NCBI GenBank assembly: GCA_964404765.1
Contig: CAYOLL010000044.1
Span: 5,644 to 40,237, forward strand
Direction: 5' to 3'
DNA from: CAYOLL01 sp964404765 [NCBI: uncultured Gemmatimonadota bacterium]
Lineage (GTDB): Bacteria; 4572-55
Length of the DNA: 34,594 nt
A program made the translations under genes and the position numbers. The first letter of the stretch is position 1. Each line of letters begins with the position of its first letter. The notes under the pieces are model-generated. The model was not told the DNA's origin and made no database searches. It saw only the letters and a list, made by a program, of their open reading frames with translations. Below, piece after piece: positions 34,474 to 34,594 of this stretch.

Positions 34474-34552
34474 AACCTTGCGAAGGTTCACGATGGTAGA
34501 TTTCCGGAACCTTGAAAACATTGACTTCCGCACGGTATGTAACCTTCGCAAG
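34474..34552. repeat. Inverted repeat at the right edge
   Basis: CTTGCGAAGGTT (34477-34488) and its exact complement (34541-34552) surround a 52-base centre. A related CTTGCGAAGCTTGC occurs at 25554-25567, so it may belong with the dispersed repeat seen at 16948 and 25547. Confidence 0.7.
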
Positions 34553-34594
34553 CATTAGTGTCCGTTCTATAATTTGTTATTACAAAACAAGTTG

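Overview
The window (34,594 bases, mixed GC, mostly minus-strand genes) looks like chromosome of a Gram-negative bacterium of the FCB superphylum, most likely Calditrichota or candidate division KSB1. The clues are a FlgD/T9SS-type C-terminal sorting domain, TolB/PD40-repeat lipoprotein and peptidase genes, an M28-PDZ peptidase, and intergenic spaces full of short palindromic repeats. The taxonomic call is an inference from gene style, not a measurement. No rRNA, tRNA, CRISPR array, integrase or transposase was seen.

Layout. 1-461: a direct repeat and the der terminator. 462-2492: der (GTPase EngA) behind a CTP-synthase-C-terminal-like amidotransferase. 2493-3064: a gene-free block with a tandem array of about 144-bp palindromic elements. 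3065-4156: an M50 membrane protease. 4231-8407: two unusual genes, an 812-residue degenerate S51 peptidase/E-set/esterase fusion and an ATP-grasp ligase, the latter with a clear promoter. 8559-11396: plus-strand island with a small ORF, a textbook sigma-54 promoter preceded by three palindromes, a TolB-like lipoprotein, and a broken secreted protein that keeps its FTP propeptide and sorting tail. 11457-13956: HD-domain protein and an MscS channel fused to a cyclic-nucleotide-binding domain. 14435-21361: guaB, plsY, an alkyl-DHAP-synthase-like flavoprotein, a STAS protein, an alpha/beta hydrolase and dprA. 21511-25366: exported PD40-M28-PDZ peptidase and an orphan ABC-2 permease. 26071-28189: rpsU-yqeY (overlapping) and radA, converging on a shared terminator zone. 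28487-28846: an Hpt phosphotransfer protein. 28871-31621: a SEC-C/transmembrane protein with three His-rich repeats, lying between an intact ClC channel gene and the scar of a second ClC gene. 31697-34433: an exported ankyrin protein and a membrane protein with arrestin-like flanks.

How the parts fit. Much of the window is housekeeping (ribosome assembly, purine synthesis, phospholipid synthesis, DNA uptake and repair). The most unusual parts are the S51-like/esterase plus ATP-grasp pair, the sigma-54 promoter with its palindrome array, the ClC scar beside the SEC-C repeat protein, and the density and variety of palindromic intergenic elements, several of which sit at gene 3' ends and may double as terminators.
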